Shown here: positions 1 through 13,570 of the stretch, one piece after another
Layout of the letters: every line of letters starts with the position of its first letter
How positions within the stretch are numbered: the stretch's first letter is position 1
Origin: Cerrena zonata
Taxonomy: Eukaryota > Basidiomycota > Agaricomycetes > Polyporales > Cerrenaceae
NCBI GenBank assembly: GCA_038087015.1
Contig: JASBNA010000090.1
Coordinates: forward strand, 1-64,000
Direction: 5' to 3'
DNA: 64,000 nucleotides
Program-made: the position numbers and the translations under genes
Notes under the pieces: generated by a model
Told to the model about the DNA's origin: nothing
The model's input: only the letters and a program-made list of their open reading frames with translations
The model's database searches: none

Positions 1-3000
1 AGCGTACTCGGAAACGCGTACATTTCTTTCCTACCTCTTTTGAAACCCACTTTCTAATAGTTTCCATACACTTCAGTGCATTCTTTGCGTTATTGGCGAG
101 CTTGATGCTTCCGCCAAACTTGCCGGTGCAGTTATTCATCTTTGTAAGACGTCTTCTCCTTCGTGAAGCAGCACACTCACCGCCCTATCCATAAGATGGC
201 CATGGTCATTGTCCTCGGTTTGTGTGTAGGTTGGGCCATCGCTGCAGCTGGTATGGCAGCTGCTTTAGCTGCTCGTGACCAAGTTGCATTACAGCAAAGT
301 TTACAACGAGAACAACAAAGGTAATTACATGTCATTACGACCATATTTTGTATTCCTAATCGTTTACATAGTGTGGCCGGTCTGTCAAATCCTGAGGCTC
401 TGTTTCAAGCCGATATCTTCCAAGGGAACTTCCTAGACACAAGGTTAGCATGAAGTTGCTTGGTCTGTTCTGTAAAAGAACTTACCTCTGACAATAGATC
501 GACCGTTGTATATGGTGTATTTCTAGGATTTGGTGTCTTCATCTTTGCCCTTATTCGAGCCTATGCCCCCAAACTCACACTGATGAGCATCTTCGGTACC
601 ATTGCCATCGACATATACTGCGTAGGCTATTCTCTTCACGTAACAGCCAACACCATCTCACTCTCATTTTCACGCAGAGCTATGGCCCACTCTTCCCATT
701 CGCACAATATACCCTCCTTAACTCTTTCTTGATCTCCATGTCATGCTACGTCGCAATCGGTGTCATTGTCACCATCTTCATATTCCCCGAGACTATGAAC
801 CACGCGTTGCTTACGTCTACTAGTGACCTCCTTGGTCAAATCAACACATTCATCGAGCTACAAAATACAGTACTCGAATCACGACCCGAAGACATCGCTC
901 GGGGGAGCCCTATTATCACAAAGTTACTGGGTATCAGATCAGGGATCGTTGGCAAATACCAACAAAGTGAGTTCCCAGGTTGTGTTGGCATGCATCATGA
1001 CTTAGTTTCTGTTTAGTGGTCGGTTCTTCCAAATTCGTGACACTCGAATTCAGCTATGGTCGATGGAACGGTGATGACGTCAAAGGTTTAGAAGAGCCTC
1101 TGTTGGGTGTCATCAGCCGCCTCGGTGAGTAACGTTTATGGTCTACATTATTATCGCCGATTAACGGGGTAAACAGGCTCTCTGCAGGCATTTTCAGTGC
1201 TTCTTAGTCGTTACGGTAGTCGCTCGACTGATGCTTCGACCGAGACCCTTCCAACAGATGATGGCTCGGATACCGCGGACGAAACCTTCGTCTCAGAGAG
1301 TTATCTCGTTCGACAACTGCGAGCCAGACATCAAGCTAATGAAGCTCGATACTCTGTCGGCGTAGCGGATGTGCTACCCCTTATCCAAGAATCGACCGAC
1401 GACCTGCGAGACGCCTGCTCGAAAGGAATTCAAGCAGCCAAGTTAATCGTCGACCATGTCAACACCAAAAGATACCACACTACCGATCTCGATAAGGAGG
1501 TTGCTGAACTATCTGATGCTACGAATCGACTCAAGAAAGCGATGGAAGACTTCAAGGAGACCAAACGTCTGAAAGTGCTGGAGCCTTTCCTACCGATTCT
1601 TGAGAAAGCAAAGAGCCACAAGAAGACGGAACCTTTACCTCTGCACAACCTCTATGTCGCCTATGTCTTTGGATCTAACCTGATGGTTTTGGCCGAAGGC
1701 ATTGTCAATTTTATGGCTGCCGTGGAAGAGACAGCGAACAAGAGAACACGAAGTCGGGTCTGGGCCCCGAGTTCATTGCGAGCTCTTGGCAAGGCCATCA
1801 CATCCCGTGGTGATACTTCTGAACAGGCGTTGGGAGAGGATACTACGGTCGAGAAAGAAGACGAAGCTCAGCGCGACGAAAAATCATATAGTAAGTACGG
1901 GTTTTGCACCATGTACCATCATATCTCACAGTTACTGGCAGAGCTGGATCCGGACAGCAAAGCTCCCACCAATTTTATGCAACGAATTGCGAACAAGGTC
2001 CACAGCTTGTACAGGTGGTGCAAAACGAACGAAGCAATTGTATGTGATTTTTCATTGTGCTTTCGTCTACTCATGTGAATATCTCACAGTTCGCCTTCAA
2101 ATATGTCATCTTGACTATTGCGCTATGGCTACCGTCTGTGTTGAAATCGAGTGCCCGTAAGCTATCCCACCTTCCTCTAACCTTATCTTGCTCACGGGTA
2201 TGCATGGTACCGCAGATTTCGTTTACGCACAAAAGGGTCTTTGGTATGTTTGCTACTACATATTCCCGAAAGAGCATTATTGATGAACGGTTTAGGGCAT
2301 TAATCATGGCACAAACGACTCTCAATCTCTATGCTTCGGATCAAATTTTCAAGTCTGTCATTTTCTCCTGCCGCATTGTCCATTGAATGCAATCGAACTT
2401 ATGAATCCTTAGCTATGTCACACGTATCCTCGGAACCTTCGTCGGTGCCTTGCTAGGTCTTCTAAACTGGTATATCGGTACGTTGGATATCTCTGTAGTT
2501 TTTTCAGTTTCATTCACGATGGGTTTGATAGGCAATGCGAAGGGTAACGGAAATCCATATGGGTCGGCGGCCAGTGTTGCAGCTTTCCTTGTTCCGATGA
2601 TTTTCTTGAGGTTGTACGCTCCTCCCCAATTCCTAACCGGTGCTATCCTCACAGTCGTAAGTGTATTTTCTCGTGATTATCGCTATATCTCTCAACAATT
2701 TTGGCGACAGGTTACCTGGGGACTGATCATGGGCTATTCCTGGCTCGACGGACACATTCCAGTCTTCGGCAACGTCGGAATCGGTTGGCCTATCGTCTGG
2801 CGTAGATGGGTCATGGTCATGATAGGTATGCCACCCTACCCAAAGATACCGCATCATGCATACTCATTCTGATTTCAACTCAGGTTGCGCGGCATCCTTC
2901 ATCGTCATGATGTTCCCTCCCCAGTCCGGCCGTACAGCCGTCCGAAGGAGGAACGCTTCCAACATTACAGCTATATCCTATCTCTACTCATCACTAGTCT

Positions 3001-3826
3001 CCGCTTGGATTAGCGACAAGGATCGACCTAACTCAAAGGATACAGAATGGATCGTCGGTTTCCGGGATCGGTTGGTAGCAGTGGCTACTCAATTACAGGC
3101 CGTCAAGGCACAAACGGAGATGGCTAAATGGGAGGGCGGTATTCGGGGTGCTTGGCCATATGAGGAATACGTCAAGATGGAAGAGATCGAGACTCAGATG
3201 ATTGCTGGTCTGGCCTTGGTTTGTTTCCTTCGTTTTGCATTTGAGATATTGTTGAGACTAAACGGTATATCCTAGCTTGGAGGATCGTTGGCATATCTCG
3301 ACCATTCGGTCCGAATCAAGTTCTTGCAACATACACGAACAGTGAACCCCAACTTCGTACGTGTCCTTAACTTTTGTTTGAAAATTTCAGACTGATATGT
3401 TGACATGGGGGCACAGATTGCCGATGTCATGAACATGTTCTCGACTATCTCGCAAGCCCTACGAACAGGAGAACCTCTTCACGAAGCATCCCAACAGAAC
3501 CTAATTGACAGGTTCCATTACCACGGAACAGTAGCCACACAGTCCCTTGCCGAAGAGAACGGAGAATCTCCTCTAGAGGCTATCACCGATTACAACTACA
3601 TGTTCTACGCATCTGCGATTGTAGCTGTATTCCAACTACTCGAAGTAAGTGTCCTTCGTACCCGACCCATCCTGATTGACAAGACTAATACTAATATGGT
3701 GGTGTTTATCATTGATAGGGTCTTCAAGAGCTCCGGGGGATTACTGTACGGTTGGTTGGTGAGGTGCCTTTGGAAGGTCTTTCGAGGTGGAGAAATGAGT
3801 TTGAACGAGCCCATGTACTTGTTTAA
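1..3826 (+). CDS. ArAE_2/BRE4-like membrane transporter (5' end outside window)
   Basis: Multi-exon gene truncated at the window's left edge. Spliced exons give an N-terminal membrane half with several hydrophobic segments (around 80-170, 196-320, 500-640 and 690-800), with motifs such as PEALFQADIFQGNFLDT and VYGVFLGFGVFIFALIRAY. A long charged cytosolic region follows (1190-1900). A second membrane half (2090-2850) contains NAKGNGNPYGSAAS and IPVFGNVGIGWPIVW. The soluble C-terminal domain ends near RLVGEVPLEGLSRWRNEF and stops at 3824-3826. This order (ArAE_2_N, FUSC-like second membrane block, DUF2421/ArAE_2 tail) is that of fungal proteins related to fusaric-acid resistance and brefeldin-A sensitivity proteins (BRE4), thought to export aromatic acids or other small molecules. 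Substrate is unknown. Many introns of about 50 bases; exact junctions were not all fixed. It converges on the MAP kinase gene. Confidence 0.8.
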
Positions 3827-4348
3827 TGGTCTATTTCGGTTATACCTAGATTTATTCTACGTCATTTGTTAATTTTCTTGTTACACGATGTACTTCTCAC
3901 TTTGACGAATACAGCGATGATATCACGATACCTATGGTACGAGGGAATACAGCTATTTGGAAGTATGCAACCCCGTTTGCGATAAATTGTTGACAACTCA
4001 AATAGCTTCCAACTCAACTTTGAACCTTTTACATCTCAACGTACTCCAAAGACTAACAGCATCGATAATCGGTAGATAAAATACATTCCAGATGCAAGTA
4101 TTCTTTTTTCCTGTAAACGATCACGGTGTATTGACAGCAATTGGTATCTTGGGATAATGGCCATGGGGATGCTAAGGGTTTAGGGGGTCCAGTCACAAGA
4201 ATGATGTATCACAGACTATCAGTAGGAAGTAGAGGAGCAGACGGGTAAAAACAAAAGTATCTGGGGTAAAAAACGGATAGGGGAAACATTACGACGAAAA
4301 AGTGGGTTGACAAGCTGAGATGTGTGTATGATATGGGGGATAGATTGT
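3827..4348. other. Convergent intergenic spacer
   Basis: Holds the 3' ends of the transporter gene (+) and the MAP kinase gene (-). It is AT-rich in places. I see no coding block, repeat or RNA gene in it. Confidence 0.5.
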
Positions 4349-6081
<1,733 letters not shown>

Positions 6082-6865
6082 GGTGAAGGACCGAAGAGTC
6101 TCACTCGTGCTGGTGGTAGCTAGAAAGGAGAGACTAGAGAACAAAAGAGAGTCTCGACCGCGAGGAGGGGTGTTGTGAGGACAAGAGATGATATTTGTAA
6201 GGCAGTTCCTTGTTGTCGTGGGCGGTCGTGAAGGAGAGCCTGGACGGTCGCCTTGCTTGTTGTCTTGCCCACACTCTTACACCTCAAATACCAAATGATC
6301 TGCGTAATCTTCCCAGATGCAGTGTCTACGTTTAGAGCAATTGTTCACTCCTGATTATTGTTTACGGCTTTTTAGGGCTTTTCAGCGGTAGTGTTCACCT
6401 GTCTTCTCACCGCTGAGATAGACTCTCTATCAAGCTTCCCTCCTTCCTGTCGTCAGAGCGACTCGTACAGCATCTACATCCAAACTGAAGGCCCATAACG
6501 TTTCAGTGTTACAGTTGTCGGACAGAACTGACGATGCCACTCGAAACGGACGTGGGTCACCGACACGCTGTGCCTCAATCAAAGGCATAACAATACAGCC
6601 TTTCCTGGCCTCAGCGTGGTTTACTCAATCACATTTGGGCTCTATACGATTCCCAAGTTTCATTACCGTTATTCAATAAGCTAAATGGCCTCATCCCAGT
6701 AACCCATGGTTACTGAAGCAACTCGACAACGAAAATTATAACTTACTGCGCGGCGGGGGACGCGGGGGATGTGCTCTACGCATAAATATCCATATGATGC
6801 TCCCACCCTCCACCGGTCGACGATCAAGGTATCTGTTCACTGGCGACTGACATCACACAAAGTCA
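6082..6865. other. Spacer upstream of MAP kinase, left edge of the duplicated module
   Basis: Likely holds the MAP kinase promoter and 5' leader. No coding block or repeat is recognisable. From about 6866 the sequence becomes closely similar to that starting near 14126. Confidence 0.4.
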
Positions 6866-7035
6866 TTTATAGTTGCATGATGGATCACCTCTGGCTGATG
6901 CTCGTCCATACTCCGTCATTCCGTGGTTTAGGATCAACATCCACCTGTGCTCGTATCATTAGTCGATACGTTTCATTCGTGGTCGCAAAGTCTTGGATTG
7001 CTTTCTCCTTTTGCAATCTTACTTTTTCTGCGGTT

Positions 7036-8126
7036 TCAAAGCTGTCCATTTTGTCCCGGTGAAGTGAGTGTCCTCCTTGCTTGAATCGAGAGGATTACAA
7101 ACTGAATAAACTCTAAAAGAACAATAGCTGTAACTGTAACACAGATAATGTTGCTCCAAATGATGGGACATACCTCCGCAAAAGGCAGTCTTATTTCCTG
7201 ATCAGCAATACCAAAACTCATGCTTATTCCCGGATCAACAACCTCCGACAAAAGCTGTCCATTATCCTCGTACAGATCTATCCCATGCCGTCGGTATGTC
7301 CAAACACACATGATGCGTGAATACACCTCCAGTTACTTTACGTCCGACCACAGGCATGTGTCTCACTTGCTATGGACCATGTGTCTAGAGCCTTGGCTTT
7401 TCCCATGTTCTGTCTCGTTCCGCCAACCGAGCTCGGGAACACTTGGAGACATATGCGACTTGTGTCGTATGCTGTCCTGTGTACTTTCTGTACGTCGGAT
7501 GTTCCCGTAGGGAGCGCATCATAATAGATCATCACGTCGGTGTCGATCATAGTTCAGTCGAGGAATCCATAGGTGTGCCTGCTTTTTTGTAGTGCTTGGG
7601 GATGCAGCACTCAAAAGGTGGTTGATGATAATTACCTCGACGCATCCACTAATCATGGGATAATCTCAATTGTGTTGACGAGTGGTTTCTTTTGTTGTTG
7701 AGTACGTTTGATTGGAATAATTGTTCTACGGAGAAGGAATACTCACATGTAAGCAGCTCTCAGGACTCCATGACGTATTAACGCTAACCTTCTTGCCCTT
7801 CATGAGCTTAGGTTATATGGAGTGCATACTGAGAATGATGGATATCAGTTTCAATACTCCACCTTTACGAACTTTCAACTATGACTCATCGTTCGACTAT
7901 GTGATAGCTCCATATCCTCACTGTTGTATCCTTCAACGAACACACAAAATACATCGAGTTCACTCGGTCCCGAGAGAAATCGGAACCGATGGACATTAAC
8001 TGTCTGAATTGACGAGTCCGAGTCAGCACGTAGAAAGACGAACAATTCGCTATGCAGCGCAATATAGTAAGTCCTAGTATCGTTGATGAAGTTCTCGACT
8101 CCATATTGACCCAATGCCATTGGCAT
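7036..8126 (-). CDS. Unidentified multi-exon gene or relic in duplicated module, copy 1
   Basis: I do not recognise this product. On the reverse strand, conserved coding-like blocks occur in order. A possible start at 8126 opens MPMALGQYGVENF, leading to NDTRTYYIALHSELFVFL. A second block near 7545 reads DALPTGTSDVQ. A last block at about 7036-7250 reads LSEVVDPGISMSFG followed by DQEIRLPFAE, split by a plausible intron before FIQF. The second module copy keeps many of these residues (see 14330-15400) but has stop codons. Conservation between copies and intron-like junctions suggest a real or recently lost gene, read divergently from the hydrolase. The PGISMSF-type ending resembles the tail of some fungal ubiquitin-like domains, but this is a weak impression. 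A full splice model was not achieved. Confidence 0.3.
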
Positions 8127-8242
8127 AAATAGCGTATTTATAATTCACTACAGTTGAAATTTGGACAAGCCAGAAGACGACAGTAAATATATATGCCCCA
8201 CCGCCTGTCTTCTGAATGACTCGTTACCGGACTAATACTACC

Positions 8243-8310
8243 CAAGACGCTGTTTGGTCGGAGGACAGACTCTTTTGCCGAACTTGGTACTCCCACCGGA
8301 CAGCGTCTTG
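8243..8310. promoter_or_regulatory. Inverted repeat upstream of hydrolase, copy 1
   Basis: Arms CAAGACGCTGT (8243-8253) and ACAGCGTCTTG (8300-8310) are exact reverse complements about 46 bases apart, some 150-220 bases before the hydrolase ATG at 8460. The same pair occurs at the same place before the second hydrolase. Its conservation suggests a binding site or hairpin, but neither function is shown. Confidence 0.4.
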
Positions 8311-8459
8311 CGTCACGGTAACGTGGATAGAAGGTCGAACTACAAACCTACCGAGCCGATTCCGGCATGCCACTCCCAAGAGCTTAAGTATAAAACTCAA
8401 TCTCAAGAGACGAAGAAGTATCACTCCCTACATACTTTCAGCAACACAAGATCCCGATT

Positions 8460-10287
8460 ATGAGCCTCGGTCCCGGATATCCAACTCTCGATCCTGAGAT
8501 TGCTGCAATTGTCGCTAGTTTCCCTACTCCAGAACATCCACCGACTATCCAGGAGTCGCGAGCTAGTGAACCCGCGTATTTTACAGATGTCATCAAATGG
8601 CAGAAGGAAAATGCACCAGCAGGTATGTATCCAATATCTGTCAATCCGTGTGACTTCGTCTGATCAGGTATGGTGCATGTAGATTCGGAATATAAGGTGG
8701 AAGACCGAATGGTCCCTGTTGATGGTGTGGAGAACCTAGCTCGTTGCTTGATCCCTACGCCATCGGATGGGAATTCGACGCAGAAATACCCGATGATGAT
8801 ATGGTTTCACGGAGGAGGTACTGCAAAATAGAGCTGGTTGCATGTCTAAATTGCTAAAGAGTTATCGCAGGTCATTGTGTAGGATCTATCAATATGGACG
8901 ATCACTACCTCAGACAGTTATGCGTAAAATATCGCATCGTTATAAGGTAGACCCACAACACTTCCAATGACATCACGTGCATACTGCCCGTCACACTTGG
9001 GCCTGTTTGAGTGGGGCGAACCTATGTAAATACTACTCCTCCAGCGGGAGGCATGTTGGTAGAAAATGGAAACAGTCAACTCATGTTAATTGAATTTTGT
9101 GAAATTTTGACTGTTTCCGATTTTCGTTTTGATGTCTCTGTCCAAAGCCTTAGTCGTTGGACGAGCTCTAACGAGAGGTTTTGGCTAGCGCTGGCATACT
9201 CGCACTACCTCATTTGTAGTTGATGAGGAGCTTTTCGACACGTAAGGGGTTAAACGCCCGGCTTGTTGTTACTTATCCCATCAGAAACGACGTAGACTGA
9301 GTGCTTCACGTGCCAGTCACACTGTGACGATAGTCATTGGAAGTGTTGTGGGTCTACCTTAGTCAATGTTGAATACAGGTAAGCATTGGTCCCGTCTACT
9401 AAAGATGATATAGTATCTAAATTGGCATAAAGGCTAGCACCAGAGCATCCGTTCCCTATTGGACACAATGACGCATATGAAAGTTTGAAATGGGTTTGTT
9501 CTATCACCACACTGTTCTCATTTCATATTCTTATCTCTTGACAGGCTGTGACCAATTGTGCCTCTCTGAATGCATCTCCTTCTCTTGGACTCATTGTGGG
9601 TGGAAATTCTGCGGGGGGCAACTTGGCCGCTTCAGTCGCGCTTCGTGCTCGCGATGATCCATTCTTTTCCGAACAACCGGTAACCGGTCAACTTTTACAA
9701 GTCCCTCAAACGGTTCAACCAAATGCTTCCATACCTGAGAAGTGCATGTATCCCGCATTTTCTAAAACCTGTTTCTTATGTTAACCGGTGGCTACTTCAT
9801 TTAGATATAAATCTGTGTCCCAATCTTGGACGGAGAATGCCCATGCACCTCTCCTCTCTCGACGTGACCTTGATACAGTCATTGGTACGTACAATAAAGC
9901 CACTTATAGTTATAATATACCAAGCTCGACATCTTAAGTAGACTGTTTAAAAGCTGATCCAAACGACCCTCGATTATCAGTCTTACTTGCAACAAGTCAT
10001 GCCGGCCTCCCTCCAGCAGTTTTGCAAATCGCTAGTGCGGATCCTCTCCGTGATGAAGGACTTGCATATGAGAAAGCGTTAAAGGATGCAGGTGTCAAGA
10101 CAAAACTTGAATTGTAAGTTTCAGTGCATTTGACGGCAAGGTTGCGAAACTGAAATATTTTGTGGTCACTAGTTATCCTGGGTTTCCGCACGGCGGGCAT
10201 TACGTCATGCCGAGGGCAGCTCTCTCTCAAAGATTTTATCAAGATTTTGAGCATGGTCTTGAATGGCTGTTGCAACGGATCGAATAG
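8460..10287 (+). pseudogene. Alpha/beta hydrolase (HSL-like), copy 1, broken by a MITE
   Basis: Gene for a hydrolase of the alpha/beta-hydrolase fold-3 family (hormone-sensitive-lipase/acetyl-hydrolase type), which cleaves carboxylic esters. The start is the ATG at 8460 (MSLGPGYPTLDPEI); the stop is at 10285-10287. Visible motifs are the oxyanion-hole HGGG (spanning an intron, followed by HCVGSINMDD), LAPEHPFPIGHNDAYESLKW, the nucleophile elbow GGNSAGGN, the acid region ADPLRDEGLAY and the catalytic histidine in YPGFPHGGHY. A 415-base transposable element at 8945-9359 sits in the exon after KYRIVI. The second and third codons read into it are AGG TAG, so translation would stop at 8948-8950, upstream of the catalytic serine. 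All downstream exons are otherwise intact and nearly identical to the copy at 15.7 kb, so the damage looks recent. Confidence 0.88.
8945..9359. mobile_element. MITE with 27-bp terminal inverted repeats and TA target duplication
   Basis: A 415-base insertion absent from the paralogous exon at about 16200-16230. Its ends are perfect 27-base inverted repeats (8945-8971 and 9333-9359, outer end AGGTAGACCC). It is flanked by TA on both sides (8943-8944 and 9360-9361), while the intact paralogue indicates a single TA at that point. No transposase-like ORF is present. Short length, inverted ends and a TA duplication fit a non-autonomous Tc1/mariner-like element. No other copy was noticed in the window. 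Confidence 0.88.
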
Positions 10288-10413
10288 ATGACCTTATTCA
10301 ATTAACAGAGTTCATACACAGTGTATTGAACCATATGTGATATTACGGTATATCCGACCCTCCGTACCTTCAGTATTCCGATGCGCCTTTATGTGTGCTC
10401 TCGGCCTGTAGTA

Positions 10414-12523
10414 TCACAGGGATGATTGTTGTATCAAACGTTCAGCATTTGTAGAACGAGCCGTCAAGGTACATGGAACGCGCTCAGGAGCACTGTACAA
10501 CGTTAGGCTCAAACAATGCGCCAAAGCATTAAGAATAAACGTACGATACAAGACCAGTGGTGACCTCAGAAGATGGATCGAATTTCTCCCCATTTTTCCC
10601 AATCACCGGATGGATGTCGAGAGTATGCAAAACCGATGCAACCATCATGAACAACGATCCGCTGCTGAGATGGCGACCAGGACAGATCCTGCAATCATAC
10701 ACTCAAGTTAGCCAGTGTCTCATCATCGTTCCTGGTAGTTAAACACAGACCGCCGACCAAAACCGAATGCCAGAGTGAGTGGGTCGCGAACGTTAGGATC
10801 CAGTTTGCCATCTTTGATGAATCGCTCAGGTTTGAACTCTTCAGGGTCTGGGTAATCTTCGGGGTTATGTAGCATTGCCCTATTCCTGACATCAACGCTT
10901 GAAGAGACTTGGATCATGGCATAGAACTAACCAAACGTTCTGTGTGTTTTTGATGTTGATGTAAGCTTGGGCAAAGAGGTGAGACAAGTGGCCTACTTAC
11001 CGCACTAATAATGCTACCCTTAGGAATCCGATATCCCCGGTATTCATCCTCTCGGATAAGGGCGTGGGGCAAACTGAGAGGAGTGACGACCATCCAGCGC
11101 ATAGATTCCAACACGATGGCTCTGATATATACGAGATCATCATAGTCGTCAAACTCTGGAAGTCTGTTTGGGCCAACAACACGATCGAGCTCATCTTGTC
11201 CTTTGCGTTGAACATCAGGATACAGTGACATCGCGATCAAAAACGATTGTGCAGCAGTTGTTGTCTGGAGGTATATTAATATCGATATTTTCTCCAACGT
11301 ATGTTCGTACTTACGGTATCAGCGGCAGCTATATTGAGTTGGATGTGAGTTGGTTAACTCGAGGTATGTCACAGTAATATAGACAACTGACCTGCATACG
11401 CAACGGCGGCAACGTTCCTAGCTAACTCCTCGTCAATTGTATTAGAGTGTTCTTCTTTGGACTCTTCAGAAAGCTTCTCAATCAAGGTCGATGCGACAGA
11501 AGGGGTGGTGACCTCTCCCTTCATCTGAACGTATTTGAATTAATCAATAAGACTAACATCGAATTTATCGGGCATACGAACGTACCATGCCGTCCTTGAT
11601 TTCATCGAATGGCGTGTTTCGCATATTTTTCACGATAGGCTTGTAGTATTCTGCCATCTTCTTCGAGTATGTCCCGGGTACCCAGCTGGGAATATATTTC
11701 AGAATGGGGAAATTCTCTACCCAGAAGAGACCCGGGACGGTGGCAAGACTAAATCCTTCAGCCGCTTTTTCAGCCAACACGATGTAGTCATCATTAAAGT
11801 CAACGATATCCATGTCGTAAGTAATCTTGACAATAATAGCTGTGAAGATTCTGAGAGTGTATGAGTCTATGCTATACGTGCAACAAATGTCGAGCTTACA
11901 CACTGTCGAACATCCTGACGCAAGTCATCGGTGACACCGGAGGATGAAGTCAAGACCCGTCGAAGGAAAGAGCGGGATTCCCGCAGTTGGATTGATCGGT
12001 AATTAGTAACTTCACGCTGGTTGAAGAACCGATGGAACTCCTTCCGGTGGTTTCGCCACGTCGGAGAATATGACATCAGGCCAAAGTTCCAATCCCAAAA
12101 CATCCTAAAATGACATTATCAGACAAAACTAGATGTTAATTATTTGTACGCACAATTGGTACATTATTGATGTAGGTCTGCTGGAATAGATATCCGATCG
12201 CTTTTCCAGAAGATCAAAGGCAGCCTGAGTAGACCCAAGAACAACGGTGGGCTGTCCAGGTAGGTCCAGGAACATCACGTCACCTAAGGTTTCGGTGTCA
12301 AATAAGAATCCGTACGTGAGGGCATGAAGTACGAACCGTAAGTCTTTGACCATTCTTGGAAGGCTTTCCAAGGCATCACACTCGGTACATCGAACATGTT
12401 TCCGATGATTGGGTAGCCTTTTGGTCCTGGAGGCAGAGGTAAAGACGGTTTGTAGATTCTCTTGATCCATTTGAGGAAAATAATAGAGGCGACGAAGGCA
12501 ATACAAAATACAATGGGTTCCAT
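10414..12523 (-). CDS. Cytochrome P450 (duplicated-module copy 1)
   Basis: Microsomal heme-thiolate monooxygenase, likely using NADPH-P450 reductase. It starts at the ATG at 12521-12523 with an N-terminal membrane anchor (MEPIVFCIAFVASIIFLKW) followed by the proline hinge LPLPPGPKGYPIIGN, and stops at 10414-10416. Spliced exons give DVMFLDLPGQPTVVLGS, helix-C MFWDWNFGLM and WRNHRKEFHRF, an I-helix AAADT before TTAAQSF, helix-K ESMR, PERF as the PxRF motif, and the heme loop FGFGRRICPGRHL (Cys ligand present; an intron falls inside the second Arg codon). Eleven exons are inferred, including microexons of 14 bases near 11320 and 8 bases at 10932-10939 (Asn-Val-Trp). It belongs with basidiomycete OrdA-like P450s; the CYP family number and substrate are not assigned. 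It lies tail-to-tail with the broken hydrolase, 126 bases apart. Confidence 0.92.
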
Positions 12524-12554
12524 TGTGCTTTACGAGCCTATGTGCGACTCGGGG

Positions 12555-12567
12555 TTGTATTTAAGTC
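12555..12567 (-). promoter_or_regulatory. TATA-like core promoter of P450 at 10.4 kb
   Basis: On the reverse strand this reads AAGACTTAAATAC, about 32-44 bases before the ATG. Near-identical elements lie at the same distance before the P450s starting at 19471, 22584 and 25777, and looser TTTAAATA forms before those at 42134 and 60664. Confidence 0.5.
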
Positions 12568-12854
12568 TTATTGAGAGCGACTGTTTGTTTCCAATCACTC
12601 CAAAAGTCGACAAATCTGTAAGAATGAATCGCGTCGATATGAAAGATGAGCTCCGCCTGTCCATACCATTAAGACCGTATGGATTTATTCGGTGCGAAAT
12701 CAAGAGTGCGTAAAGCTAGTCGGCTCGAGCTCCATATTCAAACAAGATCTACGCTCAGTATGGCAGAATTTCAGAGGATGACTGAGGGTGACAGTACTTT
12801 ACGAAAGCATTGATACCCCGAATCCACACCACATTCTAATATGCGACGATGTAC

Positions 12855-12990
12855 CCGGTACGTTATTCATGCTACAGTGTTCCGCTTTCCATACGGGTCT
12901 GATGCCTTCAGAGATGAGAAATGGAGGCAGATGCAGCTCCGTATGTGCACAGATATGTACATGGAGGTACGGTTTTGGGGTCCGTTTAGA
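12855..12990 (+). other. Conserved relic block downstream of P450, copy 1
   Basis: A short block conserved between the two module copies (compare 19820-19950). One frame reads FRFPYGSDAFRDEKWRQMQ here and a closely similar FHFPYGSDAFKDEESRKMQ in copy 2, followed by CT..Y. The changes keep the reading frame, so this may be an exon of a lost gene. No start, stop or wider model was found and no family was recognised. The rest of 12570-13570 shows only patchy similarity to copy 2. Confidence 0.25.
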
Positions 12991-13570
12991 ATATATTTTA
13001 GAGCCTAAAGACCAGGCTAGACAGAGACCGATCAATATAACATGGCAAGATAAAGAGAGAAAAACTTTCTATGATACCCACAGTGAATCGGACCCATGCT
13101 TTGGTAGAGTAGGTTCACAACGAAATCAATTCAGAACCATTCCCGACTCTGAGTGAAGCGAGGAGTACTGGGTTCGTGGGTCGCGAACATTGCAAAACAC
13201 TGCAAAATACATATTCGAGTTAGCGGTGTTAGCGACTTCGAATGTCCGAGTACCGACCATACGCCCATCCATGTGATGATGCAGTGGTGTAAGTTGGAGT
13301 TCAGAGTAGGAGAAATGACCACAGGTTTAAAACCGACATCGCCTCACTCGATTTCATCTCTCGCACATCAATTGTAATCATCTGCTAATGAAGAGTCGGG
13401 GACTAGCATCGCTACCACGCCGCTACCGATTACTTGAAAGAACATTAGCGTCGATGTCCAGTAGGTATCCGACTTCCGACGGAGACACTGCAACCTATGA
13501 CCCGCAGTGCGGTGCATTCGATATTAAATGGGGATGATATCATACCTTCTGACCACCTTACGTGAGTCTA

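Larger units (their letters stand above)
6866..13570. repeat. Tandem segmental duplication, copy 1
   Basis: This segment is repeated in the same order and orientation at about 14126-20225. Both copies carry an unidentified reverse-strand gene or relic, an alpha/beta hydrolase (+), a P450 (-) and a tail with further conserved short blocks. Similarity is highest in the two enzyme genes and remains recognisable in noncoding parts. Left and right boundaries are estimates by eye (start near GATGGATCACCTCTGG; end near a block in 13480-13570 matching 20110-20225). Copy 1 is longer, partly because of the 415-base MITE. Confidence 0.85.

Noticed and set aside
9011..9223. ORF inside the MITE as a transposase fragment
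   Set aside because: Seventy codons without any transposase motif; a chance ORF in a non-autonomous element.
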